Of a stretch of DNA of 64,000 bases, positions 36,174 through 44,239 are shown in pieces (position 1 is the stretch's first letter; the number at the start of each line of letters is the position of its first letter). The stretch is from Rugamonas rivuli. GTDB taxonomy: Bacteria; Pseudomonadota; Gammaproteobacteria; Burkholderiales; Burkholderiaceae_D. Made by a program: the position numbers and the translations under genes. The stretch lies in assembly GCF_009380165.1 (NCBI RefSeq), contig NZ_WHUF01000003.1, forward strand, positions 1-64,000, in the 5' to 3' direction. Below the pieces are notes generated by a model, which was not told the origin of the DNA, made no database searches, and worked only from the letters and a program-made list of their open reading frames with translations.

Positions 36174-37061
36174 TTATTTTTTCTGTGCGGCGAACAGTGC
36201 ATCCAGCTTCTGCTCGAAGCTGTGGTAGTTGATGCGTTCATACAGTTCGGCGCGGGTCTGCATGGTGTCGAGTACATTCTGCTGCGTGCCGTCGCGACGG
36301 ATCGCGTCGTAGACGTTTTCCGCAGCCTTGTTCATGGCGCGGAAGGCCGACAGCGGATACAGCACCAGGCCCACATCGGCGGCGCGCAGTTCATCCACGG
36401 TGAACAACGGCGTCGAGCCGAATTCGGTGATGTTGGCCAGCACCGGCACCTTGACGGCGGCGGCGAATTTTTTATACATATCGAGGCTGATCATCGCTTC
36501 CGGGAAGATCATGTCGGCGCCCGCTTCCACGCAAGCGACGGCGCGCTCGATGGCGGCGTCCAGGCCTTCGACGGCCAGCGCATCGGTGCGGGCCATGATG
36601 ACGAAGTTCTCATCGGTGCGCGCATCGACGGCGGCGCTGATACGGTCGACCATCTCCTGCTTGGTGACGATCTCCTTGCCCGGACGGTGGCCGCAGCGCT
36701 TGGCGCCGACCTGGTCTTCGATGTGCATGGCGGCGGCGCCGAACTTGATCATGGACTTGACGGTGCGCGCCACGTTGAAGGCGGAGGCGCCGAAGCCGGT
36801 GTCGACATCGACCAGCAGCGGCAGATCACACACGTCGGTGATGCGGCGCACGTCGGTCAGCACGTCGTCCAGGTTGGAGATGCCCAGGTCCGGCAGGCCG
36901 AGCGAACCCGCCGCCACGCCGCCGCCCGACAGATAGATCGCCTTGAAGCCGGCGCGCTTGGCCAGCAAGGCGTGGTTGGCGTTGATCGCGCCGACCACCT
37001 GCAATGGGGATTCTTCCTGGACGGCTTTGCGGAACGCGGCGCCTGCGGAGTATTGAGTCAT
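36174..37061 (-). CDS. prpB: 2-methylisocitrate lyase
   Basis: 295-aa isocitrate-lyase-superfamily TIM barrel that splits 2-methylisocitrate into pyruvate and succinate. The catalytic loop motif KRCGH is present in [17 protein letters not shown], as are [10 protein letters not shown] and [16 protein letters not shown]. Start ATG at 37061 with GAAAGG upstream. It is the first gene of the prp operon, about 30 bases downstream of the expected start site of the sigma-54 promoter. Confidence 0.95.
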   Translation of the reverse strand: MTQYSAGAAFRKAVQEESPLQVVGAINANHALLAKRAGFKAIYLSGGGVAAGSLGLPDLGISNLDDVLTDVRRITDVCDLPLLVDVDTGFGASAFNVARTVKSMIKFGAAAMHIEDQVGAKRCGHRPGKEIVTKQEMVDRISAAVDARTDENFVIMARTDALAVEGLDAAIERAVACVEAGADMIFPEAMISLDMYKKFAAAVKVPVLANITEFGSTPLFTVDELRAADVGLVLYPLSAFRAMNKAAENVYDAIRRDGTQQNVLDTMQTRAELYERINYHSFEQKLDALFAAQKK

Positions 37062-37102
37062 GTGGTTACCTTTCAATGTTGCGATGAAGTTGCGGGAGTT
37101 AT

Positions 37103-37118
37103 TGCAAGGGGCGTGCCA
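37103..37118 (-). promoter_or_regulatory. sigma-54 promoter of the prp operon
   Basis: On the minus strand TGGCACGCCCCTTGCA matches the -24/-12 consensus (TGGCACG-N4-TTGCA) without a mismatch. It lies 42 bases before prpB and beside the gene for the sigma-54 activator PrpR. Confidence 0.9.
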
Positions 37119-37160
37119 GATAAGCACCCTATACAAATCAACAACTTACGGCAACTCGAC

Positions 37161-37214
37161 GTTTCACAGACGTTTCATTTTGAAACATCGAAACATATGA
37201 ACTACAATTGAAAC
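37161..37214. promoter_or_regulatory. GTTTCA/TGAAAC repeat cluster, probable PrpR binding region
   Basis: GTTTCA occurs at 37161 and 37172; the second copy forms a perfect dyad with TGAAAC at 37181 (3-base spacer). GAAAC lies at 37190 and TGAAAC at 37209-37214, abutting the prpR ATG. The cluster lies 43-111 bases upstream of the sigma-54 promoter, where an enhancer-binding protein acts. Binding by PrpR is inferred. Confidence 0.7.
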
Positions 37215-38852
37215 ATGCGCCATTCCACTCCCCTGCCCTTCGACGTCAACGACAAACCGGTGATCTGGACGGTTTCCGTCTCGCGCCTGTACGACCTGTT
37301 CCGCGACATCACGCTGGAATACGACGATCTGGCCACCATCGAACCGATCAACCTCGGTTTCGACGAAGCGGCCCGCCACATCCGCGAGCGCATGGCCACC
37401 GAGCGCTGCGACGCCGTCATCGCCGCCGGTTCCAACGCGGCGTACCTGAAGGGCCGCCTGTCGGTGCCGGTGGTGATCGCCAAGTTCAGTGGCTTCGATG
37501 TGATGCAGGCGCTGGCGCGGGCGCGGCGCGTGTCGGACCGCATCGGCATCGTCACGTACCAGGAGCGGCTGCCGGAGCTGGCCGAATTCGCCGGCACCTT
37601 CGGCTTCGATGTCGAACAGCGCACCTACGCCACAGAGGAAGATGCGCGCGCCCAGATCAACGACCTGAAAGCAGCGGGCATCAAGGCCATCGTCGGCGCC
37701 GGCCTGATTACCGACCTGGCCGAGGAAGCGGGATTGACCGGCGTGTTCGTCTACTCGGCCGCCTCGATCCGCCACGCCTTCGACGATGCGCTGGAGATGG
37801 CGCGGTTGGCACAGCTGGAATCGAACCGTAGCCGCGCACGCGGCGCCGTGGTGGCGGACACCTTGCGCGCCAAGCACGGCATCAACGACCTACGCGGCGA
37901 TTCGGAAGCGATGGAGTCGCTACGCCAGTCCGTGCTGCTGTATGCGAAGTCCCCCGCCACCGTGCTGATACAGGGCGAGACCGGCTGCGGCAAGGAGTTG
38001 GTGGCACAGGCCATCCATCGCGAGAGCCCGCGCACGCTGGGTCAGAACCGCCCCTTCGTCGCCGTCAATTGCGGTGCGATTGCGGAATCGCTGCTGGAGT
38101 CCGAGCTATTCGGCCACGAGGAAGGCGCTTTCACCGGTGCGCGGCGCGGCGGCCATGCAGGGTTGTTCGAGGCGGCCAATCGCGGCACGCTGTTCCTCGA
38201 CGAAATCGGCGAGATGCCATTGACGCTGCAAACCCGTTTGCTGCGCGTGCTGGAAGAACGCGAGGTGGTGCGCGTGGGCGGCACGCGGCCGATCGCGGTC
38301 AACGTGCGTATCATCAGCGCCACCCATTGCGATCTGGAGCAGCGCGTGCGTGAGGGCCGCTTCCGCGCCGATCTGTTCTACCGGCTGGCGGTGCTGCGCT
38401 TGTCGCTGCCACCGCTGCGCGCACGGCAGGAGGATGTGATGACGCTGGCCGAATGGTCGCTGAAGAATGCGCTGGCGTCGCTGGGTGCGCGGCCGCATCC
38501 CAATCTTCACGCCGAGATGGCAGCCTGCGCGCCGCTGCTGCAACGCTACGACTGGCCCGGCAATGTGCGCGAACTGCGCAACCTGGCCGAGCGCCTGGCG
38601 CTGTTCCTCGCCGCCGAGCCCTTGCAGGCTTTGACGCCGGCCTTCGTGCTCAGCGTGGCGCCGGAGCTGGCGGCGCGCGCAGCGCCCGTCCCTGGCGCCG
38701 CACCGCCTGCGCTGCCTGCCGCCCGTCCACCTGGCGAAAGCATCAGCGCCGTGCTGGCCCGCTTCGGCGGCCGCCGCGACGCCGCCGCCGACTACCTAGG
38801 CATCAGCCGCACCACGCTCTGGCGCAAGCTGCGGGCCGAAGCCGGCGAATAA
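37215..38852 (+). CDS. prpR: propionate catabolism sigma-54 activator PrpR
   Basis: 545-aa enhancer-binding protein. The PrpR N-terminal sensor domain (~12-200; [33 protein letters not shown]) senses 2-methylcitrate in relatives. The AAA+ domain has Walker A GETGCGKE (254-261), the sigma-54 contact loop GAFTGA (304-309) and [13 protein letters not shown] as Walker B. A Fis-type HTH ends the protein ([17 protein letters not shown]). It is divergent from prpB and starts at the end of the GTTTCA/TGAAAC repeats, so autocontrol is likely. The ribosome site is weak. Confidence 0.94.
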   Translation: MRHSTPLPFDVNDKPVIWTVSVSRLYDLFRDITLEYDDLATIEPINLGFDEAARHIRERMATERCDAVIAAGSNAAYLKGRLSVPVVIAKFSGFDVMQALARARRVSDRIGIVTYQERLPELAEFAGTFGFDVEQRTYATEEDARAQINDLKAAGIKAIVGAGLITDLAEEAGLTGVFVYSAASIRHAFDDALEMARLAQLESNRSRARGAVVADTLRAKHGINDLRGDSEAMESLRQSVLLYAKSPATVLIQGETGCGKELVAQAIHRESPRTLGQNRPFVAVNCGAIAESLLESELFGHEEGAFTGARRGGHAGLFEAANRGTLFLDEIGEMPLTLQTRLLRVLEEREVVRVGGTRPIAVNVRIISATHCDLEQRVREGRFRADLFYRLAVLRLSLPPLRARQEDVMTLAEWSLKNALASLGARPHPNLHAEMAACAPLLQRYDWPGNVRELRNLAERLALFLAAEPLQALTPAFVLSVAPELAARAAPVPGAAPPALPAARPPGESISAVLARFGGRRDAAADYLGISRTTLWRKLRAEAGE

Positions 38853-38984
38853 GCCTGCGGGAGCGCACTGGTACTCGCTGCCTACCGCTCATCCCTGCCA
38901 AAAAACCGTTCATCCAGTAGTCGTCGCCGCCGCCGAGCCGCAGCGATAGCATGGCCTCACTTACTTACAACAACGGAGGTCAAC

Positions 38985-39881
38985 ATGCAACGCTCGCTCG
39001 TCCAACGTATCGCCACCATCGCCGCCAGCCTGGCCCTGGCTTACGCCGCCGCACCAGCCGTTGCCGCCGGCAGCGCCGCAGCCTCCACCCATCCTGCCTT
39101 CAAGGTGGAAGTCACCGGCAAAGGAGCGCCCGTGATCCTGATCCCTGGCCTGGCCTCGTCCGGCGAAGTATGGGACGGCACCGTCGCCCATTACTGCGGC
39201 AACCGCCAGTGCCACGTTGTCACGCTGGCCGGATTCGCCGGCGTGCCCGCCATCGAAGGCCCGCTGCTGCCAGCGGTCGAACAGCAGCTGAGCGACTACA
39301 TCGCCGCCAACAAATTCGACCATCCCATCGTCATCGGCCACAGCCTGGGCGGCTTCCTCGGCATGAAGCTGGCCGCCGACCATCCTGACCAAGTGGGTCG
39401 CCTGATTATCGTCGACACGCTGCCTGCACTGGCGGCGATCCAGATGCCCAGCATTACCGCTCCGCAGATGAAGGAAATGGCCGCAAACATGCGCGCCCGC
39501 ATGGAATCCATGGACCCCGAATCCTACCGCGCCAACCAGCTCAAGACGCTGCGCACCATGATCACCAAGCAGGAAGACATCGACCGTGCCACCGGCTGGG
39601 GCAAGCTGTCCGACCACACCACCGTCATCAACGCCATGACCGAAATGATGAGCGAAGACCTGCGCGGGGAAGTAAGTCGGATCAAGTCGCCGACGCTGGT
39701 GCTGGGCGCCTGGTACGCCTACAAGGACTATGGCACCAAGCCGATGTTCGAGCAGATGTACAAGAGCCAGTACCAGCAGCTGCCCAACGTCAAAGTGGAA
39801 CTGGCGGACACCGCCCGCCACTTCATCATGTACGACGATCCGGCTTGGATGTATGATCGCATCGATAACTTTTTAAAATAA
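38985..39881 (+). CDS. secreted alpha/beta hydrolase
   Basis: 298-aa exported serine hydrolase. A signal peptide (~1-28) is followed by the alpha/beta fold: VILIPGLASSGEVWDG (oxyanion region), nucleophile Ser120 in GHSLGG, and the C-terminal ARHFIMYDDP, which supplies the catalytic His. The substrate is unknown. GGAGG precedes the start. It is 6 bases upstream of a LytS-type kinase gene, so the three following plus-strand genes may form one unit. Confidence 0.85.
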   Translation: MQRSLVQRIATIAASLALAYAAAPAVAAGSAAASTHPAFKVEVTGKGAPVILIPGLASSGEVWDGTVAHYCGNRQCHVVTLAGFAGVPAIEGPLLPAVEQQLSDYIAANKFDHPIVIGHSLGGFLGMKLAADHPDQVGRLIIVDTLPALAAIQMPSITAPQMKEMAANMRARMESMDPESYRANQLKTLRTMITKQEDIDRATGWGKLSDHTTVINAMTEMMSEDLRGEVSRIKSPTLVLGAWYAYKDYGTKPMFEQMYKSQYQQLPNVKVELADTARHFIMYDDPAWMYDRIDNFLK

Positions 39882-39887
39882 GCCATC

Positions 39888-40928
39888 ATGACCAACGACC
39901 GCCCACTGCTCGCCCGCCTGAACTGGTACTGGCTGTTCCAGCTGGCCGGCTGGCTGTTCCTGCCGCTGCTGCTGATCGCCATGACGCCGGGCGACAGCCA
40001 CACCCCGCGCATGCTCGGCATTTCGTTCTGGGGCGTGGTGGCGGGTTTGATCATCTCGGACACCTGGCACCGACTGCTCAAGCGCCAGATCCGCAACGGC
40101 GTGCGGGTGGGCTGGAAAGCCATCATGGTGGCGATCCTGGTATTGGGCGTCATCCATACCGCCGTGCAGACGGTCGGCTACATGGTCATCAAGCCTTTCG
40201 GCGAAGTGCACGGCGTGTACTGGGTACCGGGCGCGCTGATGTTCTGGTGGGGAGTTTATCTGGTGTGGAACACCTTCTACATGGCGGTGCTGTCGCTGCG
40301 CCGCGCCAACCGCTTCGAGCAGGAGGCGCTGCGGCTGGAGATCAGCGCCAAGGACGCCGAACTGCGCGCCTTGCAGGCGCAGGTCAATCCTCACTTTTTC
40401 TTCAACAGCATGAACAGCGTGCGCGCGCTGATTTATGAAGACCAGAACGCCGCCGCGCAGATGATCGATCAACTGGCCAGCGTGATGCGCTACGCGCTGC
40501 AATCGGGCCAGAACGACACGGTGCCGCTGGCGGCGGAGATCGAAGCCGTGCAGGCCTATCTGGCGATCGAGAAGATCCGTTTCGAAGAGCGCATGCGGGT
40601 CAGCGTGGAGATTGGATTGGGCCTGGACCAGGTGCGCATCCCGCCGATGGCCTTGCAAACGCTGGTGGAAAACGCCGTCAAATACGGCGTCGAGACCAGC
40701 CCCACCGGCAGCGAGATCCGCATCCGCGCGCAGCGCATGGACGACGGCAAGATCCATATCGAGATCGCCAACCTCGGCGCGATTCTGCCGTTTGCCAATT
40801 CCACCAAGGTCGGCCTGGTCAACACCCGCAAGCGCCTGGCGCTGGCGCTGGGTTCCAACGCCAGCCTGGATCTGACTGAAAACAGCGGCTGGGTACGCGC
40901 CACGATGACTTTACCGGAGGCCGCGTGA
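39888..40928 (+). CDS. LytS/YehU-type sensor histidine kinase
   Basis: 346-aa membrane kinase. Four TM helices occupy about residues 12-150 (LAGWLFLPLLLIAM, ISFWGVVAGLIISDTW, AIMVAILVLGVIHTAVQ, ALMFWWGVYLVWNTFYMAVL). A short coiled coil and the His_kinase motif QVNPHFFFNSMN follow (His169), then HATPase_c with ENAVKYG. The very short loops suggest sensing within or near the membrane. Its stop overlaps the response-regulator start (TGATG). Confidence 0.88.
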   Translation: MTNDRPLLARLNWYWLFQLAGWLFLPLLLIAMTPGDSHTPRMLGISFWGVVAGLIISDTWHRLLKRQIRNGVRVGWKAIMVAILVLGVIHTAVQTVGYMVIKPFGEVHGVYWVPGALMFWWGVYLVWNTFYMAVLSLRRANRFEQEALRLEISAKDAELRALQAQVNPHFFFNSMNSVRALIYEDQNAAAQMIDQLASVMRYALQSGQNDTVPLAAEIEAVQAYLAIEKIRFEERMRVSVEIGLGLDQVRIPPMALQTLVENAVKYGVETSPTGSEIRIRAQRMDDGKIHIEIANLGAILPFANSTKVGLVNTRKRLALALGSNASLDLTENSGWVRATMTLPEAA

Positions 40929-41656
40929 TGCGCGCACTGCTGATCGACGACGAACGCCTGGCGCGCGCAGAGCTGCGCCGTTTGCTGGCGGCCCACCCAG
41001 AAGTAGAAATCGTCGGCGAGGCCGTCAACGCGGCCGATGGCATCCAGCAGATCACCGCGCTCAAGCCGGACCTGGTGTTCCTCGATGTGCAGATGCCGGG
41101 CGGTAGCGGCTTCGACATGCTGGCAGCGCTGGAGGAAGCGCCGGAGGTGATCTTCACCACCGCGTTCGACCAGTACGCGTTGCAGGCGTTCGAAGTGAAT
41201 GCGCTGGACTATCTGCAGAAGCCGATCCAGGCGGCGCGCATGGCGGCGGCCTTGCAGCGCTGCTCCTTGCGGCACAGCCGCGCGCTGGCGTATGCGGCGG
41301 CCGGCGTACCCGCCGTGGCGCCGACGGCAGCCAAGAAGCTGTTCATCAAGGATGGGGAGCGGTGCTGGTTCGTCGGCTTGCAGGACGTGCGCCTGTTCGA
41401 ATCGGATGGCAACTACACGCGGGTCTACTTCGATCATCACAAGCCGCTGATGCTGCGCTCCCTGAACCAGCTGGAGGACAGGCTGGACCCGCAACGCTTC
41501 TTCCGCGCCAGCCGCCGCCACATCGTCAACCTGGACTACGTCGAGCAAGTCACGCCCAACGACGCAGGAGGCCTGGATCTGCTGCTGCGCGATGACCTCG
41601 AAGTAGAAGTCTCCCGCCGCCGCGCCGCGCAGTTCAAGAGCCTTGCCAGTCTCTAA
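40928..41656 (+). CDS. LytTR family response regulator
   Basis: 242-aa regulator, partner of the upstream kinase. The receiver has D7/D8/E9, phosphoacceptor Asp53 (FLDVQMPGG) and the Lys in DYLQKPIQ. The LytTR domain (~140-240) shows DVRLFESDGNYTRVYF and FFRASRRHIVNLDYVE. ATG at 40928 is chosen because GGAGG lies 7 bases upstream; a GTG at 40925 is in frame. It ends 10 bases from the convergent FtsX-type permease gene. Confidence 0.9.
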   Translation: MRALLIDDERLARAELRRLLAAHPEVEIVGEAVNAADGIQQITALKPDLVFLDVQMPGGSGFDMLAALEEAPEVIFTTAFDQYALQAFEVNALDYLQKPIQAARMAAALQRCSLRHSRALAYAAAGVPAVAPTAAKKLFIKDGERCWFVGLQDVRLFESDGNYTRVYFDHHKPLMLRSLNQLEDRLDPQRFFRASRRHIVNLDYVEQVTPNDAGGLDLLLRDDLEVEVSRRRAAQFKSLASL

Positions 41657-41666
41657 ACACTAATGG

Positions 41667-44108
41667 TCAGGTCCGCAACGCCTCGGCCGGCACCATGCGC
41701 ATGGCGATCCACGTGTGGCGGGTGATGGCGATCAGTGCGACGATCAGCGTCAACGCCAGCGCGAACAGCATGGTCCAGTAGCCTATCGGCGCGTGCTCGG
41801 TAAACGAGGCCAGGTAGCGGTTGATCGCCAGCCCCGCCAACGGCAATGCGATGGTGGCGGCGATCAGCGTCAGGACGCCGATCTCGCGCACTACCAGCAT
41901 GCCGATATCGCGCCGTTGCGCGCCATGCAGCTTGCGCAGCACGATCTCCTTCGCGCGCCGCTGCACCGTATTAGCCGCCAACACGTACGTCCCGAACGCC
42001 GCGATCACCAGCGCGATGACGGTGGCAATCGCCAGCAGCTTGGCCACGCGCGCATCTTCCGCGTAGTTGACGGCCAGAACCTCGCTGGCCCTGTAGGTCT
42101 TCGCCACCGCATCAGGGAAGTAGCTCGGCCACAGCCGCTGCACGGCGCGCTCCACATCGGCAGGAGATCCCTTGGTACGCACGCTCAGCACACTACCCGC
42201 CGTCCACAATTCATACGCGGTCGCACGCGGAGCTTCCCGCAACGAGTGGAAGCGCAGTTCCGGCACCACGCCGACGATGCGCTTGGCGATCACCTTGTCG
42301 TCGAAGCCGGTGAACAGCACCGTCTCGCCAATAGCCGCCTCGTTGCTGGCGAAACCCAGCTCGCGCACGGCGACGGCATTCAGCAGCACCGGCACCTTGT
42401 CGTCCTCCTTGTCCTGCGCCGCCTGGAACAGCCGCCCCGCCTCCGCATTGATGCGATACGTTTCAAAGAAATTGGCGCTGACCGATTTCATCTCCATCAT
42501 CGCCACCGCACCACCCGGACGTTTCAACTCCCGCGACCAGGCCCAATCGAGCCGGCCCACAGGATCCTCGGAAATGGCCACGCTTTCCACGCCAGGCTGC
42601 GCCGACAAGGCCGCGTACAAGCCACGCGCCTGCGGCTGGTCCCGTACCCTGCCCGGCATGTCGACGATCACCAGCGGCGCAGGATCGAAACCCGGCGACG
42701 CATGCATCGCATAGTCGGTCTGCCAGGCCACGGCGATCGTCACGCTGGCGAACGCCATCGCGGTGGCAACCTGCACCACGGTGAGCACGCGGCGCCATTG
42801 CATGCTGCCTCGCGACTCGGTGTCGGGACGCCCCGCCAGCACCTGCGTCGGATGCACGCGCAGCGCCACCCAGGCCGGATAAATCGCCGTCACCACGCCA
42901 AGCAGCGCGCCGATGCCGAACGCTGCCAGGATGTTCGACAGCGAGAACAGGCTTTCCAGATGGCGGTTGACCAGTTGCGAGAACATCGGCAGCGCCAGCC
43001 ACGCCAGCAGCAATCCAAGCAGCGTCGCCGCCGTCGACACCATCAGCGACTCGACCAGGAACTGCCGCATCAACTGCCCGACGCCGGCTCCCAGCACCTT
43101 GCGCATCGCCACCTCGCGCTGGCGACGCAGCACGCGCACAGTGGTCAGGTTCAGATAATTGATCGCCGCCAGCACCAGGATCAGCACTGCCACCGCCGCG
43201 ATCCCGGCCACGACGACCGGGTTGCCCCGCTCATGCGCCTTCGACATCGGACTGTCCGCGACTTTGTAATCGAAATAGGCATCGCGCAGCGGCGACAGAA
43301 CCAGCTCGATGGCGCGTCGCTTGCCCAGACGCTCGCGCGTCTCCGGCGGGAAGCGCTGCACGCTAGGCGTGGTGTCGACCACCTGCTGCAGACGGTCCCG
43401 TATCGTCGTCAGCGAAGCGCCGGGCCGCACGCGTATCAGCAGCTTGCCCATCCAGCCATGTTCGCCGGTGAGCATCTCGTGCCGGATGTCTTTGCCCGCC
43501 ACGACGGAGTTCACGCCGAACAGCACCTCGAACGAGATCGTCGTATTCGACGGCGGCGTACGTACGACGGCGCCCACCTGCAAGATATTGCCCTCATTGA
43601 GCATGGTGCGGCCCAGCGCATCGCGGGTGCCGAACAAGCGCAGCGCGGCGTCTTCGGTGATGACGAACAGATTGGGCTTGTCCAGCGCCGACAGGTCGCC
43701 CTGCACAGCCTTCAAGCCCAGCGTCTGTGGGAAGCCCGGCAGCACGGTCAGGCCTCCCACCCGCAGCACCTTGCTGCCGATCCGCACGGTGAGCGGATCG
43801 ATCTCCGGCCGCGCAGGAATGTAGCTGGTGGCGTCGGCCACGCCAGGCGCCTTCAGCGCCGCTTCGCGCAGGAACAAGGGCGCCACTTCATGCAGCGGCT
43901 CGGCCGGATCGACGTTGTAGTACTGCTTGACGACGTAGATGCTGTCGACCTCCGGGATGTGCGCGTTGTACTCCATCGAATACCGCACGAATCCAAGCAG
44001 CAGCAGGCCCGCCGCCAAGCCGACACCAAGGCCAAGCACCACCGCCAATGTGTACGCCGGCTCCTGGATCAGGGTGCGCCAGCCGATACGAAAGTCTCCA
44101 AGCTTCAT
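41667..44108 (-). CDS. FtsX/MacB-like ABC transporter permease
   Basis: 813-aa inner-membrane protein with eight TM helices in two halves. Each half has an N-terminal TM helix, a large MacB-type periplasmic core domain, and a three-TM FtsX domain (AAINYLNLTTVRVLRRQREVA and ANTVQRRAKEIVLRKLHGA mark the cytosolic coupling loops). No ABC ATPase gene is adjacent. Such permeases act as mechanotransmitters for lipid, lipoprotein or peptide export. The start at MKLGDFRIGW (44108) fits the family; an ATG at 44153 has no ribosome site. It follows a strong inverted repeat after the tricorn-like genes. Confidence 0.85.
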   Translation of the reverse strand: MKLGDFRIGWRTLIQEPAYTLAVVLGLGVGLAAGLLLLGFVRYSMEYNAHIPEVDSIYVVKQYYNVDPAEPLHEVAPLFLREAALKAPGVADATSYIPARPEIDPLTVRIGSKVLRVGGLTVLPGFPQTLGLKAVQGDLSALDKPNLFVITEDAALRLFGTRDALGRTMLNEGNILQVGAVVRTPPSNTTISFEVLFGVNSVVAGKDIRHEMLTGEHGWMGKLLIRVRPGASLTTIRDRLQQVVDTTPSVQRFPPETRERLGKRRAIELVLSPLRDAYFDYKVADSPMSKAHERGNPVVVAGIAAVAVLILVLAAINYLNLTTVRVLRRQREVAMRKVLGAGVGQLMRQFLVESLMVSTAATLLGLLLAWLALPMFSQLVNRHLESLFSLSNILAAFGIGALLGVVTAIYPAWVALRVHPTQVLAGRPDTESRGSMQWRRVLTVVQVATAMAFASVTIAVAWQTDYAMHASPGFDPAPLVIVDMPGRVRDQPQARGLYAALSAQPGVESVAISEDPVGRLDWAWSRELKRPGGAVAMMEMKSVSANFFETYRINAEAGRLFQAAQDKEDDKVPVLLNAVAVRELGFASNEAAIGETVLFTGFDDKVIAKRIVGVVPELRFHSLREAPRATAYELWTAGSVLSVRTKGSPADVERAVQRLWPSYFPDAVAKTYRASEVLAVNYAEDARVAKLLAIATVIALVIAAFGTYVLAANTVQRRAKEIVLRKLHGAQRRDIGMLVVREIGVLTLIAATIALPLAGLAINRYLASFTEHAPIGYWTMLFALALTLIVALIAITRHTWIAMRMVPAEALRT

Positions 44109-44198
44109 GTGTTTGGTCCGTTGAGGGAAATACCCCAGTGTTGCAACATCCATGCCACGGGCTTTGGGATGCCAGGACGGACAAAATCAGCGCGCAAT

Positions 44199-44235
44199 GT
44201 TCGGAAGTGAACGTTATCGCTGTTCACTTCCGAAC
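44199..44235. repeat. long perfect inverted repeat between peptidase and permease genes
   Basis: GTTCGGAAGTGAAC (44199-44212) and GTTCACTTCCGAAC (44222-44235) are exact 14-bp complements around a 9-base loop. The repeat starts 4 bases past the stop of the tricorn-like gene. There is no T-run on the minus strand, so it is not a classical terminator; it could protect the mRNA 3' end or be an operator. Confidence 0.75.
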
Positions 44236-44239
44236 ACTT

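Noticed and set aside
37161..37214. Short repeats GTTTCA/TGAAAC considered as a CRISPR-like or recombination array
   Set aside because: Units are 6 bp, irregularly spaced and mixed in orientation; position between prpB and prpR fits an activator binding region.
41715..44210. 831-codon open frame on the plus strand opposite the FtsX-like permease
   Set aside because: Composition (Arg/His/Gln-rich) is that of a complementary-strand shadow; the minus strand shows TM helices and MacB/FtsX motifs.
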